A stretch of 64,000 bases of DNA from Telmatactis stephensoni (Eukaryota > Cnidaria > Anthozoa > Actiniaria > Isophelliidae): positions 124,001 to 188,000 of the forward strand of contig JALIZF010001502.1 of NCBI GenBank assembly GCA_029948255.1. The letters run 5' to 3'. Positions 53,301 to 64,000 of the stretch are shown piece after piece. The notes below the pieces were generated by a model that worked only from the letters and a program-made list of their open reading frames with translations, had not been told where the DNA came from and ran no database searches. The translations under genes were made by a program, and so were the position numbers. Each line of letters starts with the position of its first letter. Positions within the stretch are counted from its first letter, which is position 1.

Positions 53301-56300
53301 ATGCAGGGAATGAAACACTGTGGTAAAAACATAGGAAATATACCATCTGCTTTAAGAGGTTGGGAGTCACACTTTGCTTTGCAACTTATCAAACAATGGC
53401 GGAAAATCCAACCAGATTTATCACACTCTCCTTTTGCTGCCCAAGAAGGACAGTTTGCTCTTTTGTCTCGACAGCGAAGACCTAAAGAGAGAGAAAGAGT
53501 GAGAAATAGAGTTACTTCATTGATAAGTCATCACTAGCGAACGTATGATAGACTTTTCATAAAACAAGGACCTTATATCGAGCCCCTATCAACGTGATTT
53601 TATTAGTGAAAACTGTAATTTAGAAAGAGATACAACAGTTAAACCTCCACTAACGAACACCTCCGGCAAGTGTACACCAACAACCATCGGTCCCTCTCCC
53701 TCTCACAAATCCTACATTTTTATCTCCCATAAGCGGATACCCTTGGTAAGCGGATTCCAATTCATTCCTAACTAGTCTCGAGGAGACCACTTATGGGAGG
53801 CTCAACTAGAAACCCTAAAGAAATAGCTAATTTAATATTAACCCCTACTGGCTACTTACCAACAGCTTGTTTGGGAGATGGTGGTTGTCCTGTTGGTGGT
53901 CGTGGTGAAGGTGGTATTGGTGTAGGTGCAGGTGTTGGGGCCTGCGTTGGAGGTGCAGGGGTGTTTGGCGCTGAAAAACATTGAGACCAATATTGAAGTA
54001 GTTTTGTTTAACGTGCATTATATAATAACAGAACACAATTATGATATAACGCGCGCTTTGATTGGATGAGCTAGGAACGCTTGTGGAGCGTGCTTTATTT
54101 TATGGCAGCACACGTACGACACGGGCCTATTTGGTATTTCTTCGTAAACACATCGAGCAAGAAACTTAGTTTTGAGATCAGTTATAGCTTGCCACCAATA
54201 GACGTCACATTTTGTCTCGTGTGAAATTTCCAAAATCTGAATTACAAGTTTTCAAAGAATTTTTTCTATTTGAAAGCTCAAGGGAGGCTGTTTTGCCTGT
54301 CATTTAGTCGCAGATAATGAGATCCATAGATTTCAACACCTTATTCATATCAACTTATGTGCAACTCAACACTGCACACACTACACTACAGGTCAGGTTT
54401 GACACTGATTATATGAGATGGGTAGATGATGAAACAAAATTATTCCCTGAAATTTCTTCGTAGAAAGGCTATTGGATTCGGTGTACATGCAAACACATAA
54501 TGTGTTAAACAAACGAAGAAGCTTGCGTACTTGGTGGTTCAGTGCCACAATCAGGTTCTGTCGTTGGAATATCTGTAACAGGTGCCAATGTGCTTGGTGC
54601 TTGGGTTGTAGGGGCTCACAAATATGATTTAATATCATAAATAAAATAGACTTATTCTATAAGTTGTATAGTTTTCTCTCTTTGTAATGGTAGGGGCGAC
54701 CACCACAGGAAGCCCAACTGAGGAGGGAACAGACCGACTTATCGAATAAGTTTATGAATACAAAAGCAATTTAAGAATTTTTCATATTAAAATAAACGTA
54801 AAAGACTCGTATGAAACTTACTACCGCAGTAACCGCAAGAATAAGGGCAGTCTCTTTTCAGTGCCTCGGGATTCGACTGGCAATGTCCATCATTAGCCCA
54901 TGCTTTACAGTGCCCACTCTTGTCCATGCAGTTATCTAAGTGAAAAAGAACACTGAATATATCAAGAGAATAGTTCACCATAGACATGAAATTCAAATTC
55001 AAATACCCTGCGAGCAGAGGTTCCTTTTCTAATCCCGTCACGCAGCAAGGGAAAAAGTAAACCTTGCAGTTTTTTACACATATACATATTTAGAAGACCG
55101 CAACTTAGACCTGTGCAATTTTAATAAACCAGGTTGGTTTCATTTCCAAGACGGAGCAGCAAACCATCTAAGACCCCCTGCAGATTCGGTATTTGAACCA
55201 TGAAATAGAAAAAATCTTACCTGACGAGCACATGTTACAAGTTACAGGACACCAGTACAGCATGGTATCTGCATGATTGACACACAAACCAGTGTCTTTG
55301 TAGCTTTGACATCTTTTTGTCTTGTCATTGCATGTGTTTGCTAGGAAAATACAAAGATACAATTGTATTATTCAAAGATATCGAAAAATAGGATCATGTA
55401 TGTAAAGCCTGGGGCCCGTTTCTCAAAAGACCCGATAAATTTACGGACCCGTTAACCTAAATAAATCGAATAAGTTAACGGGTCCGTAAAGTTATCGGGT
55501 CTTTTGAGAAACGGGCTCCTGGTTTTCAAGCTAACGACTCAGCATAAACACAAGTGTACGATAAAAAATGTCAAATTTTAAAATCCCCCTTTTTCTTTAA
55601 CTTGGATTACGCTTGTGTTCATTTTATGTCACCATGGAAACGGAGTATATGCGCTCCTTTTCTGCAGCAAATTAACAACCTTTGAACGAGATATTTAAGT
55701 AATGCAATTAAAAGCTTACGAAATTGATTTTTGCGAAATGTTACGAAATCCGCATTACAGAACGTTTTTGTTTTCACTCAAATGAGAGATCAAAGAAGGG
55801 AACACAAAATATGCAAACTAGGAAAACATTTCACCAAGCAAATAAATTTGAATGAATTTTCTAAATTATAATTTTAGGTCAATTTGCCAATGTTGCTGTC
55901 ATGCAATAGAAAAAACGTCATACATACTTCATACTTCAATTATTCATCGGAAGTACTGTAAACCATAGCCATTATCATTTACTGAGCGTCAGAAGAATGA
56001 GGACACAACAAAGTGGATTGTTGCGTGTCCTTTACCACATAAAGTGCACATGATAATCGTGTAATCAGAACTACTAGAATTTACTCACCTCTTTTGACGA
56101 TGCGTGGTATTGGTTTAAAATGTGATTCAAAGTCATCAACCATTCGTTTACTCATAACGGCTAGAATTTTAAAATATTAAATAGTTACCATTCCTATTGC
56201 CTATCACTGTTTATGCTTATGTTAGAACCAAGGTTATCCAACATAAAATCCTGTTTCTATTCGCCTTTATCACCCTTCTGTTACATTCATTCATTTAGAA

Positions 56301-59300
56301 AAAAGACGTCTACCATCACATTTTTCATATCGAAGAAACTGGAATGTTTCGTGACGAATTTTTGATTGTTTTAAATAAATTACCACTACACTTGTACATT
56401 GCATTTGTCTGAAATGCATCATCAACGCTGAGAGCCACGTAAGGAGTCTTGCCGTTCAAACTAACAATGGCTTCGATAGTTGGCTTGCCATTCTTGGAGA
56501 AGGCAGTGAATGGGTAGTGCATGATTGAAGCAAAGTCGTACTTGCTGCCATAATCTACAACCTCTGTACCCCACGTCCTCTTAGCGAATGCATCCTCGAG
56601 ACCTTTAAATTAGAGACGAAAACAATTATATAAATTTTATTTCGAATGCCCGCAAAGGCGAAACTCATATATATGGAAAATCAACAAAGGGAAAAACAAA
56701 GGGAGATAACCACATCCTCCTAAATCTTGTCACACCGCGTGCCAGCTCCCTGTTCTCTGTTCTTTGTTCGCTGTCCGTCGTCCGCCTTTTAGTACGTTCA
56801 TTTTATGCTTTGACATCACGCTCACTCACTACCAGCCCGAGCTAAAAACGGCTTCTAGTACGCGCCCAAAATTACCAAGGCAATCTTTGAACACTAGTTT
56901 GAGTAAAGTGCTGATTGCTCGTTCAACTATATGTTTCCAAATTACAAACATAGTTAGAGTGCAAACAACATATCTGTGAATATGAATAGAAATTACAAAA
57001 TAGTACAAATTATAAAATAGTGTTAATTAAACAATAGGAAACAATATAATTTGCACAATTTAGTATTACAGATATTTCACGGATATTCTGTTTGCACTCT
57101 TCCTTACGCCACGAACTCAAAATCGTAGCTCAGTAATCTAATTCGATCTGAGTAATAAGAAGTTTTCAGAGCTCCGCCTATAGTCCTGACTGTATACTTT
57201 ACTACAGTTAAGGTATTGTTACTTTCAGTTCATAATCCAAAGCCAAGTAACTACCATGGGTTCCCGTGGGTATACTAAAAAACGTTTTTTGTAACGGTTT
57301 TTGAGAGAAAAAGTACACGTCACACCGTGTGCCCGCTCGCTGTTCGTCCGCCTTTTAGTGCGTTCATCATTTTGTGCTTTGAAAGCGCGCTAACTCACCA
57401 ACCCGGTGGGGGACTCCACTGTAAAAGGGTCGGGTATACTCGTCGTATCTCTTAGGGGTAAAATCAGCGATTTGGTATCTTTTAGGGTGTTAAAATTGAG
57501 GTTTAGAGTTTTAGCATTTCCTGGTCTCTCTTAGGGTAAAGAGGGAAAAGAGCCCATCGCTTATTATCTTGTTCTCAAATGGAAGAAATTTGCCCAACAA
57601 AAGCGTGTCGACTGTTCAATTTTATGTTCATCATAATAATGTTCATTAGCTTGTTATCGCTGGTATCTCTTAAGGGTTAAAAATCGTCCAGCCACGCCCT
57701 TCTTAAAAGACTTCCAGTATCTTTTAGGGGTATTTTTTTAAATTTCCGACGAGTATATCCGATCCTTCTCCAATGGAGTTCCCCCTCCCCCCGGGCTCAC
57801 CAACATCACGACCTTTCATATACCTTAACAGACAGCTTTCTTAGACAACTTCAAGTCATGAAATCTTATCCTTTTTTAAAAACTAACCACACCCTATTTC
57901 CATTGTTTAATGAAGGTTTTGAATTCGGGGAAGACTCGGGACAGGTTTTGAATTTTGAATTCATGATCAAGACCTGCATTAGGTTCTTTAGTCATTAATA
58001 CACACATTTGAGAACTTTTGCCTTCAATGCACATTTGAGATTTTAGACACACACTAGAAGTCAGAAAGTCTTAAAATTTAAGGAACTGACTATTCTAACC
58101 TTTACAAAATCGTAAATGATATCTTACGAATCGACCCTACCGAGCCTCGAACCCTCAACCCTCAGCATCTTACGGTCCATTCACTTACCACTATGCTATC
58201 CGGTAAATCGTTGACCATGACGGAATTTTAAGCAGCTTTATCTCAATACAGCTATTGTTCGACGTTAATTTGATGCACATATAAATACTCGATATAACTT
58301 AAATCCGATGATTTGTGTTCTTATTTCCTGCGGCCCTCGGTCTTGAATTTCAATGCAAACCCTCGCCCTAGCGTTTGAACCTTTATGTCTAAACCTCCGT
58401 CAGAAAAACACATTCCCTTATCAGTGGATGAAGAGTACGAATATTTCTATCTATACCAACAACTCACCAGATACGACATTCTCCCACAGAACTTTAATGC
58501 TCTTGTCACGGTCTGGTCGACTCTGCTCGTGCCAAAACCCAACAGCGTGACCTATTTCGTGTGTCATGACATGTTGAAAGTCACAGTTGTCTCCAATGGA
58601 AATCTGGCTCATGTAGTTTGCTGTATGCCCAACATGTCCCCAACACCTAGAAAATTCACATTACAAAGCTCTATGCCAGAATCTATAGCTATTTCCATAA
58701 ACATATTAACCCTTTTAAAATTATTGAACCTAGAAACCGAGACCAAAATGACTCCTGGGTCCACTAGTAATAAATTGATTTTCGTGTGTTTTCTCATAGA
58801 TACACTGTATAATTACATTTATAACATAAATTCGATATAACGCGCGCTCTGATTGGTCAGAAAGCTATGAACTATTTGCCCATGGTCTGCATCGCGTGCA
58901 CACTATCTTCGTCATCATCCTTTCAAATCGTTCGTTTTCAAGATGGTGACACATATAATGCGCGCTCTGATTGGCTGCAAAACCTATCAACTATTTCCCC
59001 ATGGGCTGCACGGCTCCGTTTTTAACGTTCTAAGCTCTGTTATAAATCAATATAGACAACAGAAAGCCGCTTGCCCATTGCGTTATAGACGCACTTGAGA
59101 AAATACTCTTTAACAACCTAGATTTGCACTCGGCTACGCCTCATGCATTTCTCTCGTGCGTCTATAAAGCCATGGGGGCGCGGCTTTCTGTTGTCTAATT
59201 GATGACTGGACTGTCACTGTTTCAAATATCCATGTACACGCGCTTCTTCAAAGATAATCAGCGCATTTCCCATTTTCATTTCGATCTGAGCTTGTTTTGA

Positions 59301-61066
59301 AAGGATCAATGTTTGTGCGGATAGCAGCTATAGGCAACATATAGGAATTTGATCAGTATTTGATCAGTATAGAACTATCTGGTGCAGCTCGTTATCTTTA
59401 CTCCTCACTCTTCACTGTGGATGAATGGCCTCTCTTTTTACTATCTTCGTTTCGTCTCGAGATCACAAATAAAAATCTCTACTTTTAGTGAAGTGCAGAC
59501 AATAACCCCATAGCCCTTAAAAAGCAGTGTTTAGCAATAGCATGCATTAGAGTGGTTTTCATTAACCCGTGAAACAAAGTGTATTAGTTAAAGTGTGAAC
59601 ACAATGGAATTAGGCTGTATTAAAGAGTAATACTCTAAAGTGTGTTTCACGGGTTAATGAAAACCACTCTAATAGCACATGTTGAAGGCAACTACATTAC
59701 TTTACGTACTAACACTACTGGTTCAGTAAGTCAACTTGTTATGTATGGGTTTATTGTACTAGAGTGATTTTCATTTGACCGTGAAAGAAAAATGACTATT
59801 TAGTTTGTAGTAGTTCATAAGAAACAAAAGAAAACAATGGCTTTAGAGTCTACTACCAACTATTAGTTTGACTAATCTTTCACGGTCAAATGAAAATCAC
59901 TCTAGTTGCATGAAATGTAAGCGTTATTATCCATGAGCAAAATAAAACTTAAATATTAAGTGAATGGAAAAACGACACTGAAAAGGTGCACTGTCAGCTT
60001 TGCAAGAACAAACTTGAAACAGAGCTAAAATTACACCACAATATGCACTCTGTACTAGTTACAGTTTGCTTGCACTGACAATTTCAAAAGCACGTGCTAC
60101 GTTGGACGAATGGAAACATAAATTAACGAAATCATTTGCCCCACTTTAACAATTGTTCTGTATAATATCTATTGTAAATACGCCATACCCTGATCCTCTG
60201 AAAAACTGCAAGTAGGCAGTCTCTGTGGTCCTTGGTTTAAATCTTATACAAGTTTTACTTTCCCATTCTGCCATGGCTTTCTTGACTGAAGAAATGGCAC
60301 TTTCCATGCTCGCTGTTATGTTCAAAAACACAAACATTTAGGTATAATGCAACTGATCAACATCATAAAAAATAAAAAATGTCCCAAAATATAACTGATT
60401 CAACGTTGAAAACATGCCTTAAATCAGTCCAGCAGAATCACACACTTGGCAAGCATTTCGTTAATCAATCTACGACTACACTAAATTGGGTAACTCATTT
60501 GAAAACGCACCTATTTTTTACGTTTTGCTATCTACATTGTAATTGCTAGACAGAATCTCTAACCATGCATAGCAAAAAATATGCGTCCTTACTAGTGCGG
60601 CCTCAGCCCTAGTTGACTGATTAATGTAATGGATGTTAGAATACACGTTAACATATTTACCAACAGAGCAGTCAAACTCGTAAGGTATGACAGCATTAGG
60701 CCATCGTTCTTTGTCTCGGCTGCTCGCTGCTCTACCCACTACTGGTGCATAGGGGTTACCATATCTCTCCATGTTGGCTTCCTGCATGGGTGTGAACTTT
60801 ATATCGCCATGGAAGAGGTGAGGTGCGCCCTCGGGACTCGACCTGGAATCTATATAAAAACAAAGAATTTAGAGAAGTTTGAATAAGATGGTGAAACAAT
60901 AGTCAGGTCCTAGCTAGTGATAACCAGTACTGTCTGATAAAAAAATGGAAAACAAAGGACTCTAGTTTGCAATGTCTACGTTACCTGGTAATTGGCCAGG
61001 CCCAATCGGTCCCCTTTGTACTTGGGACAAAACAGGTGATACAAGCACAAACAAGTACAATATCAT
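50396..61066 (-). CDS. Secreted astacin metalloprotease with three ShKT and a discoidin domain
   Basis: Fifteen coding exons splice in frame to 632 residues: 61066-60985, 60849-60661, 60312-60189, 58646-58468, 56602-56384, 56160-56089, 55340-55221, 54935-54825, 54614-54531, 53970-53860, 53481-53344, 52966-52883, 51980-51822, 50925-50843, 50539-50396. Order: signal peptide (MILYLFVLVSPVLSQ), propeptide (LFHGDIKFTP), M12A domain from RWPNAVIPYEFD with the zinc site HEIGHAVGFWHEQSRPD and Met-turn SIMHYPF, two ShKT modules (CNDKTKRCQSYKDTGLC...; CMDKSGHCKAWANDGHC...), a Pro/Thr-rich linker, a third ShKT (CRDKRANCPSWAAKGEC...) and an FA58C/discoidin domain (WDFTLPDSAFSAS, QWLKIDLGKVKRLTGIAT, ARYVRVLPVG) ending YGCDS. 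Module exons have symmetrical phase-1 borders. The ATG follows an acceptor-like TTTTCAG, so a 5' UTR exon is likely upstream. The family cleaves extracellular matrix and growth-factor substrates; the discoidin domain suggests surface or matrix tethering. The least certain exon is 54614-54531 (weak acceptor). Confidence 0.93.
50679..50820. repeat. AGAGTG hairpin MITE (copy 5), intronic
   Basis: AGAGTGGTTTTCGTATGAGT(GGGAA) is mirrored by TTCCCACTCATACGAAAACG(ACTCT). Variants of TACGG..ACGG recur in the centre. It lies in the last intron of the astacin gene. Confidence 0.87.
51054..51515. repeat. Perfect (TCTTC)n pentanucleotide array, about 460 bp
   Basis: About 92 uninterrupted TCTTC units, then a pyrimidine-rich transition to about 51700. 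It lies in an astacin intron, purine-rich on the gene's sense strand. Length and perfection suggest recent expansion. Long Arg/Glu- and Leu/Phe/Ser-repeat frames here are artefacts. Confidence 0.97.
52093..52370. repeat. Foldback MITE, intronic
   Basis: TTTAAAGTCCTTGTAACATG(TAATTTTTT)ACAATTTAGAATAAAAGTTT is mirrored by AAACTTTTATTCTAAATTGT...CATGTTATAAGGACTTTAAA. Confidence 0.85.
55407..55521. repeat. Near-perfect hairpin MITE, GGGCCCGTTTCTC termini, intronic
   Basis: GGGCCCGTTTCTCAAAAGAC (CCGATAAATTTACGG...) is mirrored by GTCTTTTGAGAAACGGGCTC. The arms are about 48 bases and the centre AT-rich. Confidence 0.9.
56956..57100. repeat. AGAGTG hairpin MITE (copy 6), intronic
   Basis: AGAGTGCAAACAACATATCTGTGAA is mirrored by TTCACGGATATTCTGTTTGCACTCT (each shown as one arm; slight bulges). 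Confidence 0.8.
57404..57794. mobile_element. Foldback element, intronic
   Basis: GGTGGGGGACTCCACTGTAA...CGGGTATACTCGTCG is mirrored by CGACGAGTATATCCGATCC...TTGGAGTTCCCCCTCC. The body repeats TATCTTTTAGGG-type words. No coding content. Confidence 0.75.
58131..58204 (-). repeat. tRNA-like sequence (SINE head or tRNA pseudogene)
   Basis: Minus strand: TAGCATAGTGGTAAGTGAATGG (A-box region) and GGTTCGAGGCTC (B box) at tRNA distance, about 74 bases. The acceptor stem pairs poorly and there is no SINE body I recognise, so not called as a functional tRNA. Confidence 0.5.
58842..59010 (-). repeat. Pair of Crypton-type direct-repeat boxes without recombinase
   Basis: Reverse-strand copies of CCATGGGCAAATAGTT.ATAG...CCAATCAGAGCGCGC lie at 58842-58886 and 58960-59007, in the same orientation, 118 bases apart. 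They match the boxes flanking the Crypton at 39940-41810. They are followed by TTATAAATCAAT and the hairpin at 59046. Confidence 0.78.
59046..59203. repeat. Long hairpin module
   Basis: TCAATATAGACAACAGAAAG at 59046 is mirrored at 59203. The arms include GCGTTATAGACGCAC. Its loop side contains GCACTCGGCTACGCCTCATG. Confidence 0.85.
59549..59670. repeat. AGAGTG hairpin MITE (copy 7), intronic
   Basis: AGAGTGGTTTTCATTAACCC(GTGAAACA) is mirrored perfectly by TGTTTCACGGGTTAATGAAA(ACCACTCT). Confidence 0.92.
59761..59903. repeat. AGAGTG hairpin MITE (copy 8), intronic
   Basis: AGAGTGATTTTCATTTGACC(GTGAAAGA) is mirrored perfectly by TCTTTCACGGTCAAATGAAA(ATCACTCT). The core has AAACAAAAGAAAACAATGG, as in copies 1 and 9. 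Confidence 0.92.
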
Positions 61067-62047
61067 TCTGAAAAGAATAAAAACTGATGTTGGTCAAAAA
61101 ATTAAAGTATATAGAAAAACTTTATAATTTCGGTTGTATTTCATATTTGAGAAGCTTAGCGTGCACAATATTTCAAAATAGGGGACTGGCTCGTTAATGT
61201 TACAAACTGTTGTTACGCTGCAAGCAGAGTTTTTTTTCTAGACCCTCCGCATCGCCGGTGAGTGAGGAAAAGATCTTTTCCGGCCCTCAAGACTTTTTAG
61301 GTTTTCTAGAACGTCATTTTTGCACCAAATTCTTGACACGTCCACAAACCATGGCGCAGATTCTGTGTGCAGTAACCGATTTTTGAATGGATTTTTGTAG
61401 GCCATAATTTTGACATCAGAAACATGGATTTGAAAACTTGTTAGTCAACTCAACACGGGTTACTTTCCCCTTGCTCCATGAAGGGACTAGAAAAGTAACC
61501 TCTGTTCGCAGGGTAAACTGGTGTTGAACACACGAAAAGACTTCATAAATGAACGTTACATATTACCTTACTTCTTTTAAAATTCCCCATGTCCCATACA
61601 AGTTACAACAGTAGTCAATTTCTTACCTGCTACAATTGCTTTTACACTGCCAGGTAATGGTAGAATGAGTAAAAAAGAGTTCACACCCAGTTTTGAGAGC
61701 TATTGTATTGACTCAGAATAGTGAAGTGTTAGATTACAATGTCTAACAAACAGCAGGTTGTACAAAGAAAGAAAATAAAGAAATATCTAATGTAACGTAT
61801 TTGTATGCACGTATTTTGTAAGGTTGGACTTTGTGTTAACTTTGGGATTTTTCTAGATGAGACATTTTCGCACATTCAAGTATACACAAATAATCGAAGT
61901 ATTCCACAATTAGCTAGAGTGCATTTTAAATATATACATGGCATAATACTAAATATAAATAGCACTAAATAATACAAAAGTTTTCCATTGTTTAATTAGC
62001 GCTATTTTGGATTATTTAGTTATAGTAGACTACTATTTCATGCTGAT
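61067..62047. other. Upstream of the astacin gene, no gene seen
   Basis: Probably contains the 5' UTR exon and promoter of the astacin gene, which I could not locate. A degenerate AGAGTG-like hairpin may lie at 61918-62035. Confidence 0.35.
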
Positions 62048-62190
62048 AGAGTGATGGCACTTAATCCGTGAAACAAAATCTAATAGTCAGTGTCTAATAG
62101 TCGAATCAAAACAAAAGAAAACAATGGAAATATTGTCTACTAATATCTGTTAGACTAATATCTATTTCACGGATTAAGTGCCATCACTCT
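62048..62190. repeat. AGAGTG hairpin MITE (copy 9)
   Basis: AGAGTGATGGCACTTAATCC(GTGAAA) is mirrored perfectly by TTTCACGGATTAAGTGCCAT(CACTCT). The core has AAACAAAAGAAAACAATGG. Confidence 0.92.
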
Positions 62191-62787
62191 ATTGCAAGCG
62201 TTCTACCAGAGTGATATAAAATTTTGTTTTCCCTTTTTAACACATTAAGCATTAGAATGATCCCATTTTCTTCCTTAATTCAGGAAAGTCCATTGTTTAA
62301 CGGCGTATACTGAAGGTACCATCAGCTGTAGTCAACGTATTTACCAAATACCAGCAGTATTTTGATAAAGTTGAATTCACTCAATAGCAGCATAAATACA
62401 GCTGAGCCACACTAAGGTCGCTATCTAGTGTTACTTATGATGTCATACCAGTTATCAAATATCTAAAACAACAGGATGGTTTCAACAGTATAATTTGATT
62501 GCCAAAGATATCTACTGGAACAAACTCAAGGGGGCAAGGAATTTTTTTTCATATTTCGAACATAAGGAAAACTCGAATCACATTTACTTGAACTAATTAC
62601 GAAAATATTACAGAAACAGGTGATAGCTTGGATAGTTTCCAACGTTTCATCCCTTCAGATTTTAGTTATAATTCGGGACTTCGCTTCACAATGTTTTCAC
62701 TTTCAGTGCCCATAAGTTCGCAAACAAAAAAGGATGTCTAATGTACATATACATTGTATATTATTGATATAGTTCAGGGGTGTGTCT

Positions 62788-63798
62788 TCATGTCTTTGTT
62801 GGTGATCGTTTGACTCGGCTTTTTGTAGTCATAATCAACTGAAGCTCTTCTTCAGACCCAGGGATTGTAGTTTTGATAATTGTTTCTACTTTTTCTGCAA
62901 ATAAAGCGTCCTCGGTGATGTCCACGGGAGTTGATGATCGAGAAGCTGGTTTTGGTCGCCAAGGCTTTTTATGGTTTCTAAACAGAATAATACAATGGAA
63001 GCTGAATATAACGGCCACCCTTGAAAAGTGGCTGTTATCAGTATTAGGGTGGCCACTAAGACAGGTCGACTGAAAATGGTTGCTGGGTGTGGTTAATAGG
63101 ATATTTATCGATTTTGTCGCACCGTTCAAGAACTTTGAATCATTTAGTGCTTGATAATGTCATTGCGCAGCATTTAAAATATTTTTAAAAGTTCTGAATT
63201 TGCCATAGGTTTTAATTACTTTCTTCGCTGGCCACATAAAAAGGTCAAAATTACAAAGACTGTTACCCCTAGAGGACGAACGGAGGACGTGGACGTCGAT
63301 AAATTTGGGCACTTCGTAGAAAACGTAGCACCTCTCTCACTTTAAGAAATAAGGTTCTAAAGATCCCTTGATTTTCCCAACCAAGTTTTTCAAACTTTGA
63401 CAGCGAAAAAAAAAACCTTTTAGTCCGATGTAATCGTTTATTTTAACACGAAACCAAAAATGCGCATTTTTTTGGTCATAGATCATAGATTTTAGTTTCC
63501 TTAGCTAGAAACAACATTTGGTCGCAAAAGGACAGTGTCAGCAACAGACGTTATACATCATAAAACAAAACTGACCTCGGTAAATCTAGTGTTTCTCCTC
63601 TTGCTCTCCTTATCACTGGACTTGCAGGACTGTTATTGCTGGAGTTATTAAGCACTTTTCTTTGTCTCTTAGATGTCTGTAGTACTGGTTCCTCTAAGCT
63701 GCTAAAATGTGGTTGTTCTTCAACTCTCTTTCTCTTGACAGACACTCGAGCTTGGTCTCTTGTAAAAGCAGTGAGAGGGGTTACAGAGCTTTCTTTTT
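62788..63798 (-). CDS. Last two exons of an unrecognised nuclear-type gene (5' end beyond window)
   Basis: Exon 63798-63576 (acceptor TTCCTCAG, donor CGAG|GTCAGT, phase 2) joins to 62977-62788 (acceptor TGTTTAG), ending in a stop. It encodes VTPLTAFTRDQARVSVKRKR, then SKRQRKVLNNSS, SPVIRRARGETLDLPR and, across the junction, NHKKPWRPKPASRSSTPVDI, then AEKVETIIKTTIPGSEEELQ and RVKRSPTKT. It is basic and low-complexity, with two clusters that look like nuclear localisation signals (VKRKR, KRQRK). No known domain is recognised. Clean splice sites and frame suggest a host gene. More exons must lie beyond 64000. Confidence 0.7.
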
Positions 63799-64000
63799 CT
63801 GAGGAAGAAGGACAATGAAAAATCACCTAGACATTCGACACTCTTTTAAATCCACATCTGCCTGTCTATACCATGCAAGCAGGGGTTACTTATCTGTTTT
63901 TTCCCTTGCTAGCTCGCTCGCTAGCAGAGGATTAGAAAAAAAATCCCTGCTTGCAGGGTAGTCCGTCTACTTTCAGAAATGATTTTCATTGCGGATAAGA

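Noticed and set aside
53980..54060. Complete Crypton repeat box near 54040
   Set aside because: ATATAACGCGCGCTTTGATTGG matches only the inner part of the box. The CCATGGGCAAATAGTT half is missing, so it was mentioned but not called.

Overview
The window is eukaryotic nuclear DNA. It is AT-rich, its genes have spliceosomal introns with GT..AG ends, and it is packed with transposable elements. The only complete host-type gene encodes an astacin metalloprotease with ShKT modules and a discoidin domain. Together with tRNA-derived SINEs, Cryptons, THAP/YqaJ transposons and PIF/Harbinger elements, this suggests an anthozoan cnidarian, most likely a stony coral. That assignment is inference; the species cannot be told from the sequence.

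Layout. 0-12 kb: a decayed LINE, a DM-domain remnant, a Tc1/IS630-type fragment and two unrecognised multi-exon minus-strand genes (4551-6702 and 8341-11690), then a Crypton tyrosine-recombinase fragment. 12-18.3 kb: a LINE 3' end, a cluster of long hairpin MITEs, and a two-gene PIF/Harbinger element with a divergent DNA-binding-type gene and transposase. 18.4-22.6 kb: a large inverted duplication, satellites and a decayed DM-domain (DMRT-like) gene. 22.7-35.4 kb: a second Harbinger element split by an 8.6-kb THAP/YqaJ transposon (ISL2EU type). The nuclease gene of that transposon is split by a tRNA-SINE, and the SINE is split by a 3.6-kb Mutator-like element. 35.5-42 kb: Tc1/IS630-type remnants, a TTAA element, a LINE end, and a Crypton bracketed by direct repeats. 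42.4-47 kb: a TIR element carrying an intact hAT. 49.8-61.1 kb: the 15-exon astacin gene (minus strand) with MITEs, SINE-like sequence and a 460-bp pentanucleotide array in its introns. 62.8-63.8 kb: the last two exons of another minus-strand gene.

The most informative structure is the nest at 22.7-35.4 kb. Three successive insertions can be peeled off with their target-site signatures (AT, then a SINE, then a 9-bp duplication), and removing the outer insertion restores the Harbinger reading frame. The Mutator-like element carries 19 copies of a TTCGCTACC/GGTAGCGAA motif. Two Harbinger copies keep the same divergent partner gene (IWRPFEDTE start), which identifies that family as the second Harbinger protein. 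Short hairpin MITEs beginning AGAGTG occur nine times; within each copy the arms match, while the arm sequence differs from copy to copy.
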